Below, in pieces: positions 9,255 to 18,536 of a stretch of DNA of 19,546 bases (within the stretch, counting starts at the first letter, position 1; each line of letters opens with the position of its first letter). The DNA lies in NCBI GenBank assembly GCA_000827495.1, contig KN817519.1, positions 995,074 through 1,014,619 on the forward strand. The letters are read 5' to 3'. Under the pieces are notes generated by a model. That model searched no databases, was not told the origin of the DNA, and was given only the letters and a program-made list of their open reading frames with translations. Source of the DNA: Hypholoma sublateritium FD-334 SS-4 (taxonomy: Eukaryota; Basidiomycota; Agaricomycetes; Agaricales; Strophariaceae). Both the position numbers and the translations under genes were made by a program.

Positions 9255-10020
9255 AATTTTACTTGGTGGCGGGGAACCAAACAACGCCCCCCCTTCCTCC
9301 CGCCACCACCATGATCGCGCACTGGCCGGTCCAGTTCTCCTCTGCCCATTCAACCGATCTATACTTTATAAGAGCATTTCTCATTGACTGCGTCACCATC
9401 GCCCTGCCACCAACCTCTATTAGTGCTGGAAATATTCTCCCCTGAGTGAATTACTGAATTGTATGCACTTCCGCCGTGCTCGCGGCCAATTATGGCGTCT
9501 ATCAAGTATGCCCAAGATGTCAGTTCGCCTTGCATTGTGGAGAGGCGGTCGTCGTTTCCGGGACTCCGACTCCAGCCCTATGTTGGATAGTTTGTGGCAT
9601 CGTTCATCTCTCGTGAATCCTCTACGTAGACTCTTGCCGGTCTCTGTCTGGGAAGTTTCTGCTACCATCGCGCGCCCTACCCTGAAGGTCAAACCCAGCT
9701 GTTAGATTACGGGAAAGACAAGCCAAGAATCTGCGAAGCTCTGGTGAGTAGTGTTCAGTCTGAAGGGATCAACTCCTGACAGAACGCCTTAGATGTCCCG
9801 CTGCACTCCTTTACTTGAGCCATGCCCACTCAAGCTCCGTTGTAGTCAGACTCATGACACCGTGCGGTGATTTCCTGTGGTCATTAAGATCCCTCACCCC
9901 CTGTTCGCCATCCAACCTACTTCTGTCGGTGGCTTACAGCCCCAGATTCCATCGCTGCCTTTCGCTGTCGCCTGCCCTCTATTCTCATATACTACCTAAC
10001 TCCTCCGATGCCCCCCCTAG
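9255..10020 (+). pseudogene. Family A/B/C unknown gene, partial copy C
   Basis: It begins with the conserved leader and start (GGGGAACCAAACAACGC, then CCACCACCATGATCGCGCA; ATG at 9311). The middle is strongly diverged. The intron is recognisable at 9744-9792 (CTG|GTGAGTAG..CTGAC..TTAG), and a second acceptor-like block, GCCCCAG|ATTCC (about 9940-9951), matches the one in copy A at 5134-5145. The C copy directly follows copy B and abuts the 3' flank of the GST gene at 10338. No long frame runs from the start codon, so it is most likely a pseudogene. Confidence 0.4.
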
Positions 10021-10089
10021 TTGATCCACAGATTTCCACGATTTCCTCAAGCAATTTTTTGACAAGCAGAAATCGACGCTGTATCTTTA

Positions 10090-10337
10090 AAACTGTCTCG
10101 CTTGGTTTTGAACATTGAAAATTTTCGATATGGATATTGTTTGGATATTGTAAGTTTCTCACATCAACAATACTCTTTGACTGCAAGTTGCTTTTTTGAC
10201 GACATGAAATGTAGTCTCCTCAACCAGTCTCGTTAGACCTTCGCCCTTAAACCCACCAGCAACTGGTACCCGAGGCCCCCTATTCACAGCTTGCCAAATG
10301 GACATCAACGGAACGGAAGGACTGCCCCTACCATGCG
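10090..10337 (-). repeat. GST 3' flank, original of the copy at 830-1012
   Basis: The downstream flank of the intact GST gene, similar to 830-1012. It contains an open minus-strand frame (10186-9992, 64 codons) whose NNIHIENFQCSKPSE portion has a diverged counterpart (YNIHVEFVSVQN) in the other copy. This may reflect only DNA similarity, not coding. No terminator or polyadenylation signal can be assigned with confidence. Confidence 0.6.
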
Positions 10338-11144
10338 TCAATCGATCTTCTGATACTCCTTCAAGTCATCGATGATCTTTGCACACAGACCACCGTGCCA
10401 CCACGCAAACTCCTTCCACTTCTGGCTCTCCTCGCCCCAGATACTTCGTGCCGTCATGACCCAGCAGGCAACCGCAAAATCTGCCCACGACACCGTCGGC
10501 CCCAGTATGAACGGCCCCTCGCTCTTCGCGTACCACGCAGCAATCGCCCCGAACGCAGCCTCGACCTTGGCCCACTCTGCGACTGCGTCGTTGCCCTTCG
10601 GCGCAATGTCCTCCAGGGGCATTCCGAACTCCGCCTCCCGCGTGCGCCGGAAGTAGTCCTTTCCCACCGGGCGCAGAACGAGGTACCTGTCGAGGACGGT
10701 GAACCTCAGCACCGACTGGATCACTCCGTCGAACGTGGCGCCGTCGACGAGCGACTGCAGCGCGGCGGTGTTGTGCGGGAACAGGCGCTGCGCGGCGGGG
10801 TATGTCCTCTCGAGGTACTCCGCAATCGCGAAGGAGTCGGCGACAGACACGCCCGTGGCCGTATCGTGGATGACGGGGAGGAGATATGCGGGGCTGCCAT
10901 CAGGACTGGGCAGCGGTGCGAGCCCGAGTTTGTCGTATACCCCAGCCTTGATGGCGGCGCGGTCGAGGTCAATCCACGCTGTTCTGTACGACAGGCCTTT
11001 GTAATTGAGGCAAAATCTGGCCCCGTTAGTTGGTGGGCAGCGATCTCGTTGCGTGCGCCCCGATACTCACCTTGTTTTCCAGGTATTCGGCGCGAAAGCC
11101 TTGTGCGGAAGGGTCGACACAAGGTCGTATAGTACGATGGTCAT
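10338..11144 (-). CDS. Glutathione S-transferase, LigE/UstS-related fungal type
   Basis: Two exons, 11144-11071 and 11016-10338, joined across a 54-nt intron (GTGAGT, CTAAC branch, CCAG), give 250 residues, a normal length for the family. The N-terminal thioredoxin-like domain begins MTIVLYDL and carries APNTWKTRFCLNYKG (18-32), the LLP cis-proline (72) and the ADSFAIAEYLE glutathione-binding motif (84-94; Asp85-Ser86). The helical C-terminal domain runs from about 105, with GPTVSWADF and WHGG near the end. Such enzymes conjugate or remove glutathione in the cytosol; related groups cleave aryl ether bonds or act in secondary metabolism, so the substrate is unknown. The residue before PNTWKTR is Ala, where many relatives have Ser. 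A TATA box lies 78 bp upstream. A paralogue follows at 11696-12496 in the same orientation. Confidence 0.92.
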
Positions 11145-11220
11145 ATTTTCTAAACGGTGATTTCGCGCGGGTACGCAGGCGCTTCACCTTTTCGTGTGCA
11201 GCATGTAAAAAACCTCTGGC

Positions 11221-11227
11221 ATATATA
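11221..11227 (-). promoter_or_regulatory. TATA box of the 250-aa GST
   Basis: A TATATAT run on the minus strand about 78 bp upstream of the ATG at 11144, a plausible core promoter distance for a fungal gene with a short leader. Confidence 0.5.
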
Positions 11228-11494
11228 CGTCGACCGGGCCATCATATGCCGTCCAGTGATAACGATTAGGCCAGGAATCAACCCGCTCCTGTTGACCTCG
11301 TCTGCCCTGACCACCTATGTACACCAGAAGTATATATCGAAGGCAGAAGCATGAGGTGCACCGGAAGCTTGCATAACGTATTCCCGTAATGAAACCTATG
11401 GAAGTTGAAGCACTTGAATAGTTTATCTGCAATACGACAATCGGCGCCGATACACGCGTGGATCTGAGTATCATTTGAACCTTTTGGCTGTCAT

Positions 11495-11665
11495 CTTGGC
11501 TGACACGGATAAGCCGGACAGCGCAGCGAATGCCCTCGTCGCAGGCCACCTCGAATATCGCGCCTGTGAAGAGCGACTCGAACACCGGCGTATTCTGCCG
11601 GAACATACTCCTTGCCAGATATATCTCAAGTCACCCTGAAAAGAGAAAGGAGTCAGCGACTCAAG
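11495..11665 (-). pseudogene. GST fragment between the two intact GST genes
   Basis: The minus strand reads VADSF, then a TGA stop, then LEIYLARSMFRQNTPVFESL followed by FTGAIF. This aligns with VADSFAIAEYLERTY..RLFPHNTAALQSLVDGATF of the neighbouring genes, in the same order and at similar spacing. Only about 55 residues around the glutathione-binding motif survive. No first exon or C-terminal domain is found. It is a third, decayed member of the local GST array, in the same orientation as its neighbours, and suggests repeated tandem duplication followed by loss. Confidence 0.7.
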
Positions 11666-11695
11666 TACTAGTATATTGCAGTCCACCTTCTGGAA

Positions 11696-12496
11696 TTACA
11701 GGACAGCTTGATACTCCTTCAGATCATCCAACAGCTGTACGAACCGACCGCCGTGCCACGACGCGATGTTCTTCCACCTCTGGTCCTCCTCGCCTAATGC
11801 ACTCCGCGCCGTGATCAACCAGCAAACAACATAGAAGTCCGCCCACGAGACCGTTGGACCCAGCAGAAAGGGGCCGCCGCTCTTCGCGTACCACGCAGCG
11901 ATCGTGCCCCACCCAGCCTCGGCCTTCGCCCACGCTGCAACCGCTTCGTCTCCCGTGGGCGCAATGTCCTCCAGCGCCTTTCCAAAGGCCGCCTCCCGCG
12001 TACGCCGGATGAACTCCTTGCTCGCCGGGTTGACGACGCGGTACACCTCGGGGACGAAGAAACGGCCGAGAGGCTCTAGCGCCGAGGCGGGAACTGCTCC
12101 GTTGAAGAGCTCCTGGAATACAATAGTGCCGTGCGGGAACAGGCTCGGCGTCGAAGGGTATGTTTTCTCGAGGTACTCCGCAATTGCGAAGGACTCGGCG
12201 ACCGACACACCGGTGGCCGTGTCGTGGATGACGGGGAGCACCCAGGCGGGGCTTCCGTCAGCCTTTGAGGCCGGGGTGACCCCAAGTTTGTCGTAGACAT
12301 CTGTTTTGATGTCGGGGAACTCGATCCATTCTGTCTTGTACGGAAGACCTTTGTAGTTCAGGCAAAGTCTGACATTGATTGTCAGTAAACAGTTTTATTG
12401 TAGCACGCGCTACCACACTCACCTTGTTTTCCAGGTATTTGGCGTGAAAGCCTTCTGCGGGAGCGCCGAAGAAAGGTCGTATAATATAATAGTCAT
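11696..12496 (-). CDS. Glutathione S-transferase, LigE/UstS-related fungal type (paralogue)
   Basis: Exons 12496-12423 and 12368-11696 with a 54-nt intron (GTGAGT, CTGAC branch, GTCAG) at exactly the same position and length as in the neighbouring GST give 248 residues. The N-terminal domain starts MTIILYDLSSALPQ, with TPNTWKTRLCLNYKG at 18-32, cis-Pro70 and AESFAIAEYLEKTYP at 82-96 (Glu83-Ser84 for the glutathione gamma-glutamyl group). The C-terminal domain ends GGRFVQLLDDLKEYQAVL. The FFVPEVYRVVNPASKEFIRR region differs clearly from the paralogue, so the electrophile-binding side may have diverged. A Thr precedes PNTWKTR, where the paralogue has Ala and many relatives have Ser. Expected cytosolic; the substrate is unknown. 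A TATA box lies about 70 bp upstream. Confidence 0.92.
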
Positions 12497-12560
12497 AATT
12501 CTTCCGGTCTTTAGCTTCACGTTCTTGAAAAGGTATGTTTTCCACCCGCCGAACGCCTCA

Positions 12561-12569
12561 GCTTTTATA
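12561..12569 (-). promoter_or_regulatory. TATA box of the 248-aa GST
   Basis: TATAAAAGC on the minus strand, 65-73 bp upstream of the ATG at 12496. Confidence 0.65.
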
Positions 12570-12599
12570 TGAGCACTGCCATCTATATATAGAAAATGC

Positions 12600-14104
12600 C
12601 GTGTAACTATGCAAGTAAGCAATCGCTGAGAAACTTATTGATTGATAAGGACGATTCATAAGTGAAATAACTAACCTTGATCAGTCAGCCTGCTTTTCCC
12701 AGATCTCCAACAGTCTCCAACCATGTTGATGTTCACCCTGAATTTGAAAGTCTTCGAACTGACTAACGCGCTTCAGGGCCAAAATGCGTCCGGTGCGACT
12801 CCTGACGACGATGTAACAGGTGGAATGTTGTGATCGCAGACACACACAGGCGGGTCAATAAAGCACGACATAAGTAGACCTCATAAGCTTCCCGCAACGG
12901 CTGTGGCACACAATGCACGCATGCAATAGATTGACACAGGATTGGCGTGCAGATCACGACGCCTGCAGCTGCCGATCATAAACTGCGGCACAAGGACTCG
13001 GAATACCCCTGTGACGGTGGAGACTGTCAGTACACTGGGAGGAGACATCGAGATGGAAAAACGTACCAGGAAACCAACAGGAAACACATAGAAGCCGCAG
13101 CGAGTAGCCGAGACCTTTGCAGATACTGGCCTAGATCGTAGACGGCCAACCCAGTGAAGGACTTCCAAGCAGATCGAAGGAGCTAATCAACGCCGCCAGG
13201 ACTGAGAATGAGCATATTCGTGGCGCAATAGATGGAGGGTGCACCAGACATGGTAGTCGCGCACGCTATCATGCGATTAGGTCAAAGACGGCGTTCTCCC
13301 AGGGTGCTCTCAACGCAACTGATCCCATAGATAGTATAACACCTTTTTCTCCTCGCATGTGCCCCACACTGCGAGCTGCTCTGGGCGGAGTTCTTGCCAC
13401 CGATCAGTAGTACAGGGTTATCGCCGTCCGACGCATACAAGGGCCGCCCACCTGGCGCCACCTTCGTCCTGCGTCGCCGAGCCCAGCTTCATCTTGGCTT
13501 CATCTCTTTGAGCGGGCGCCACCCTCCACGTATATGTCCCCGCTGGTAACTCCTTCCTCTCGTCCATGTAGCATCCCGAACGGCGAAAGTGTTGACGTTC
13601 AACTGCATCAGTAGAGTCGTATAGAAGTCAGTAGTAAGGCTTGACTTCAGCATTCGGAGTTGATGAGAGCAGATATTTGACGGAGGACTCGGGTGTTGGT
13701 GACCGTTCAGATCAAGAGACCCGACGATTCCGGCCCGAAGCTCGCCCGCCTCCCAACCTCAGGCTGAGAACTTGCGCTGTTTTGCAGAGTCCCGGGGCCA
13801 ACCTGGGGCTCTGGTTAATCTTCAGACATATTCACAGGCTTGACTACAACAGAGCTATATGGCTATATGATTCAACCTTCTACCTGAGGGCAGATACTCC
13901 ATATTGTATTGAGGGAACGAGACAAGAAAGTGAAATCATAAATGACTCGATAACTTGTTGCGGCTTGTGACAAGAGAAAGTGCAAACTTGAAGACTAAGT
14001 TGAATCAAAGTTGAATATTGAATTTGGATTATATTACGTTGAAACCATGTCAGGGAAGGTTAAGTCTGTACGGTACTCAAATCTGGAGAGGTATAATCAA
14101 CCAT
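12600..14104. other. Long spacer between GST and P450 genes; nothing assigned
   Basis: No supported gene in about 1.5 kb. A 49-codon minus-strand frame (13567-13418, starting MDERKELPAGTYTWRVAP) looks protein-like in composition but is short and unrecognised. A plus-strand frame of 109 codons (13641-13970) has no motif or splice pattern. From about 13970 the DNA turns AT-rich, fitting the 3' untranslated and termination region of the P450 gene, which ends at 14105. Confidence 0.45.
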
Positions 14105-16321
14105 TCATACCCTGGCAGTCTTTTCGGCTTGTAGAAGATCTTTGTAGATCTGGGATCGAGGCAGGATCGAGCACTTATAATCCACTTTGTGCCTGTAGTG
14201 ATGTATTAACCCAATATTAGCTCATGGTTGGAATCGCTCTCAGCATGTCCTGGTTAAAAACTTACGTGACTAGACCTTCAGTATGATATTCGCCATTCGG
14301 CTCGATTTCGTTGCCAAATTCATCTTTTGCTTTCCCGATATTGAAGCAGGCAAGAGTAGAAGCCATCGTAAGCCATACCTGTTTAAATTTATATGCTGTT
14401 AGCCCACATGCCCGGGGTTTGTTTATTATCAACTAAGCTTACAATTGAACTTGCAACTGCTTTTCCAACACAAATTCTGCAATCAAATAAATCATCAGTC
14501 TAGAATCTTTGCGAATGAAGATGTAGACTTGCCTTCGTCCAAAACCGTAGCTCAAAATACGATTGTTCTGGTTCAACTTGCCACTTTCATCAAAAAATCG
14601 TTCGGGTTTGAAAGCAAATGGTTCGGGATAGATGTCCTCATCGTGGTTCATTGCCCTATATGATATAAATATTCGTCAACTGAACGTGAAAATAAGTAAG
14701 GCAAAGGAGGCAAATGACGAACCATATATTTCCAATAACAGTGGTTCCTTGCAACAAGAAAATATATCAGAAGCCAAGCTAAGAACAAACAAAATATAAT
14801 TGGTACCCTTCGGAATAAAATATCCTTTGTAATAGTCATCTTCGGTGAGTGCATGCGGCACACCCAGAGGAAGTGACTGGCTCCAGCGCATGACTTCCCG
14901 GTATATCGCTTCAAGATAGGGAAGCGCCGACCGATCGTCAAACTCTGGTAAGCGCGTCGAGCCGATAACTTGGTCGATTTCTGTCTGCGCTTTGCTTTGC
15001 ACCTCAGGATATTTGGCCATCAAGTAGTAAAAAGTGGCTATGACGGCTATCGTCTGTCGTATTTGCTATCAGTGGCATATTTTGCGCATATCAGCACCGA
15101 ACACGTACCGTCTCCGTGGCCCCTGAACGCCGGGAGTTAGCTGCGAAAGAATTGACCGCAGGCATATTCATATATGGCGTACCGGAATAAGTCGTGAACG
15201 CGACATCTTGCACTGCCTGCTCTTCCCCCTTGCGTGCTTCAGATATGCTCTGCTTCTCCAAAAAATCCGTCACAAGCGAAGCGTCGGCGGTTCCACTTTT
15301 CTGTGTTAACGTGCAGTCAGGCGCAAGTTCACAGCGATAAAACTTGGATTGGGGACACACGATAGAGGCCTTTGCAAAATTCATCATTGATTCCTGCATG
15401 TACTTCATCAGCCCCTTAGCTTCGGCAGCGATTTTGCGCGATGTCATTGGACCGGAAAGCCATGGTGGAATGTGAGCAAGGAACGGGAAAAGATTAATGA
15501 TGGATGCATCGGGTGTAAGTAAGCCACCGGCCAAGAAAATAGAGCGGTCGGCAGCGTCGATCAGAGGATCGTCGACAGATTTTACTTCGTATCCGTACAT
15601 GATTGCTACCGCAAATGAGACAGACAACCTGTTCATGGGGCACATTTTCAGGTCAAGCTCCCATAGTATGGCGAATGGAGTCTGAGATAGACGCACATCT
15701 TATTGTGTGAGGCAAAGTTGTCGGGGCTCTCTGACAAGGCTGAAAGAAAGTTGTGAACCTTTTCATATATGATAGGCCGATAATTCTTCGCGGACTCGTA
15801 GTTGAAATGCTGCTGGCATATTCTCCGACATAAACGCCAGTAGTTTCCATATGACATTAGTGGAACCATCCCTTCATATCCTATTCTGACTTATGGTCAA
15901 ATAACCCGCAAAATTGGAAGAAAAATGACCCTCACAAGTTGGTCATCGGTATCTGGGGCCTATCAGAGTAAATCTTTGCTCGCTTCTCGAAAAGCTCGTC
16001 TGCATCGGCCTGTGTATTGACAATCAAAATATTGTTCCCAAACGCCGTCGCAAAGCATATGCCGCCTGTTTATTCAAGTCAGAACATCCAAGCACCACGA
16101 GAAAGGTGACTCCTACTTTGGTACTTCTTACTCCACTCTGCGTATTCTGGCCCCGGTTCTTTGATTTGAAGATCAAGAATATTCCCTATGATTGGTATTG
16201 GCTTGGGGCCTGGAGGGTATGGCCCATTCTTTAGTCGAGAGCCCAGGCGCTCAGCAATGGTCTTGAGCAGGATAACGACGAGTAGCGCAATAGCAAAAGA
16301 AAGCAGCGAGGTCGTATCCAT
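14105..16321 (-). CDS. Cytochrome P450 monooxygenase, 12 exons, complete
   Basis: Exons: 16321-16117, 16065-15936, 15885-15697, 15628-15361, 15300-15183, 15122-15109, 15053-14807, 14747-14723, 14655-14533, 14476-14443, 14378-14266, 14192-14105. Phases agree at every junction and give 517 residues, a normal length. Visible: membrane anchor 5-22, proline hinge PPGPKPIPIIGN (36-47), C-helix WRLCRR (128-133), I-helix SGATETT (303-309), ExxR EVMR (361-364), PERF (416-419), haem loop YGFGRRICVGKAVA with ligand Cys442. It should be an endoplasmic-reticulum haem monooxygenase using NADPH and a reductase partner. It resembles fungal CYPs commonly labelled O-methylsterigmatocystin oxidoreductase-like, but that label does not establish its substrate. 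Odd points: exon 6 is only 14 nt, exon 8 is 25 nt, and intron 9 begins GC. Intron 4 (15360-15301, 60 nt) lacks stops and could be retained. Confidence 0.93.
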
Positions 16322-16371
16322 CGTCAGGGAGAAAAGCCAGAAGCCTGAGAGAAGCGCCTGGGGGAACTTCT

Positions 16372-16408
16372 GGATTATTTCACCCTAGATATAATAATCC
16401 GGGATTAT
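16372..16408. promoter_or_regulatory. Inverted-repeat cluster of GGATTAT in the P450 promoter
   Basis: ATAATCC (394-400 of the 16 kb block) and GGATTAT (402-408) form a perfect 7-bp inverted repeat around one G (16394-16408). A third GGATTAT lies at 16372-16378. All are 50-90 bp upstream of the P450 start codon. The arrangement resembles a dimeric transcription-factor site; the factor is unknown. Confidence 0.35.
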
Positions 16409-17317
16409 CTGACGTGCCTGGTCTCACGTACGAAACAATTTAGTTTTCGCTTCGACCCGAGTTGGATCCGAATTCGATTCTAAAATGTTTCGCCAGTATC
16501 TTGGGCTCCAACCTGGCTCTATGATATGGTACTCAGGCCTCCGTCTTTGTGACAAAAAGATCCGCCCAAATTACAATGAGGGAGAATGAATAGTGTTGCA
16601 TAAATGCACTGTGCACAATACAGCCGTCAAGGACATTAATTTACGAACACCTGGATTGCGTTCTCACCTGGTTATTTTGAGTACACTACTTTGATAACAA
16701 TACTCTGTTACGTAGGATTCTGTCGGATACTTAGCTCAGAGCTGGGTACAAATTTCATTTCAGAATGCGTGAGCTTTCTGATTTTCCGATTATTATCGTG
16801 GCGTGCGGCGTGCCACTGGCCAGGGTAGATGCGAGTGCTTGCCGATCACAGAATAGAACGCGAGCGCATCCACGATGGCATTTGACATCAGTTAAAGTAC
16901 TGTGAAATCATATATGGCCTACTTTTTATGAAGTTTGGCCGAGGAAATGCGACCCACGAAAGTCATCGTTGCCGGGTAACGCACTCTTATTTAGGCGTGA
17001 AGGTTTCCACATTGAATAGGACACCCATCGTGGAGAAATGTGTTGTGACGAGGAATATGGGTCAAGGGAGCCGTGTAAAATACAACATAATGAACCGTGC
17101 AATTCTGTTAAATGAACACCTTACACTGATGCTCAATCTACACTGCGCATTGCGCATTTTACTTAACTACGTAAGGTCATGTAGTTAGTGTCATGTAGCT
17201 AGCGATAAGATTACGAGAAATGAGATAACTGATAAGATGGGACACGGAGACGTGTATGGGGTACTGAAGAATATATTGGGGAGCCCTACATGCACGAATA
17301 GAAACGGTATTCTACTT
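16409..17317. other. Intergenic region upstream of the P450
   Basis: AT-rich DNA without a supported gene. An 86-codon plus-strand frame (16928-17188) has no recognisable feature. The region should contain distal promoter elements of the P450 (minus strand) and the 3' end of the small gene at 17318-17786, but no specific site beyond the inverted repeat at 16394 can be named. Confidence 0.45.
17176..17203. repeat. 14-bp imperfect tandem duplication
   Basis: GTCATGTAGTTAGT is followed directly by GTCATGTAGCTAGC (two mismatches in 14). It lies about 115 bp downstream of the stop codon of the small minus-strand gene. No role is assigned. Confidence 0.85.
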
Positions 17318-17786
17318 TCAGAAACCAGGCCACGTTCTGAATAATATATCCAAGTTAAAACAACATTTACATTGATGAAAAAAACAGCGTACCCAATTTT
17401 CTTCAGGCGGTCGGAAAGCTTCGACAGGTACGATCCTCGAAGATCCGCCGCTCGACCGGAACAGTCCTCCGCCGAAGTGTAGTGTGGAGCGCGCCCGTCC
17501 AACGTGAATACGAGGATACCGAGGAAATTTTCCCCGTTCCTCGTCTTCGCATAAAGGCGCGACGTCACAGAACGTCGGGGCCCATGGGGGGTGGACCTGT
17601 TCGACAAACGTTCGGTGCGTGTTAGCGTGATCCCTGATCGAGAAAGTGGACCTACCAAATGGCTAAGTGGCCCGCGCGAGCTGGCAGCTGCTTCGAAATT
17701 TTGTCCAGCGCGATGACGCTGCCCTGGAGAAGTTTTTTCTCCATCTTGAGCTTGATTGCGCTGTTGATGATGTAGATGGTGATCAT
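17318..17786 (-). CDS. Small three-exon gene of unknown function, 117 aa
   Basis: Not recognised. Exons 17786-17656, 17596-17393 and 17336-17318 join across introns of 59 nt (GTAGGT, GCTAAC branch, AACAG) and 56 nt (GTACGC..TTCAG), with matching phases, to give 117 residues. The protein begins MITIYIINSAIKLKMEKKLL, continues LQGSVIALDKISKQLPARAG, has a Ser/Arg-rich middle (HGPRRSVTSRLYAKTRNG), then ENFLGILVFTLDGRAPHY and YLSKLSDRLKKIGTWPGF at the end. It is basic, with no clear signal peptide or membrane helix. The start is supported by a TATA box 90 bp upstream and a CA-rich leader. If intron 2 is retained the frame stays open to 17191. It sits about 1 kb upstream of the P450 on the same strand. 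Gene structure is moderately sure; function is unknown. Confidence 0.5.
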
Positions 17787-17875
17787 GTTGATGACGGTGA
17801 GCTCAGGTGCGGTGAGGTGAGGTTGGATGTAGTTGGATGAGTGTGGATGAGAGGGAGAGCTATGGGTGTGCCAGG

Positions 17876-17881
17876 TTTATA
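17876..17881 (-). promoter_or_regulatory. TATA box of the small gene
   Basis: TATAAA on the minus strand (context CATATAAACCTGG), 90-95 bp before the ATG at 17786. The leader between them contains repeated CATCCA(A)C(T) units and CTCACC repeats, and is free of ATG. Confidence 0.6.
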
Positions 17882-17889
17882 TGTATTCT

Positions 17890-18536
17890 GACTGCGGGAA
17901 AAGTGACAAAGTTAAAATGGGTCACTCTGTACAGTTCATACCCATATATAATAATATAACTAGTAACTGTGCGCGCTTATTTATTGTACAAGGTTCTGCT
18001 TAGCGAGCGCCTATTTTGGCAAGGCCTTGAAATTAAATATTATAGTATCCCAATCTTCAATAAATAATTAGCTTGTATCTCCGCCATTCGTCGCATGTGG
18101 TGGTAATAATGAGAGATGTGTGTGGCCATGTCGAGAGCGCATTTGCAGTTTATCTGCACACGCTGAACGCTCAGAGGCGCACACACGGAGATGGGGGCAA
18201 TTCTCTATGCGAGCTGGGGACGCACCACGTCCTTGAGCTACTCCTGGCTGTACCGCATATACTCTGAACACGCTGGTGACGAGCGAATCCCGTGATATTT
18301 TCTACGGGGAATGCGGGGATCGCGTGCGCTGGGGGTTCCATGTATAGGCTGGATGCGGGAGGTCTGCGCGGTGCGGCCTCGGCGACGATGCGGGAGGTCC
18401 GCGAGCGTGCTACATTGGCTGGGGGTGCGCCGCGGCCGCTCGTAACCACCGTCGGATGGTGGACGCTCGCGCATAGGGCCCGCCTAAGCGCTCCACCGGC
18501 GCTAATCAGGAACGCTCGTGGTATTCTAATACCATG
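17890..18536. other. Unassigned region; AT-rich then GC-rich block
   Basis: 17890-18070 is AT-rich with no feature. 18070-18530 is GC-rich and open in several frames on both strands (minus 18449-18171; plus 18073-18267). A duplicated ACCTCCCGCAT string occurs on the minus strand near 18360-18405. The simultaneous openness of opposing frames points to composition, not coding. It may be the body of an additional, more diverged unit of the repeat array to its right. Confidence 0.4.

Noticed and set aside
9992..10186. Possible conserved small protein, since a similar frame exists near 860
   Set aside because: The similarity follows from duplication of the GST 3' flank; frames diverge quickly and stops differ.
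10395..11132. Plus-strand 245-codon open frame
   Set aside because: Antisense to the well-supported GST gene; openness is a by-product of GC-rich third positions.
13418..13567. 49-codon minus-strand frame starting MDERKELPAG
   Set aside because: Protein-like composition but too short, with no supporting signals or recognised similarity.
15091..15696. Uninterrupted 201-codon reading across P450 exons 4-6
   Set aside because: Reading through adds stretches with no place in the P450 fold and destroys the SGATETT motif; spliced exons fit the family exactly.
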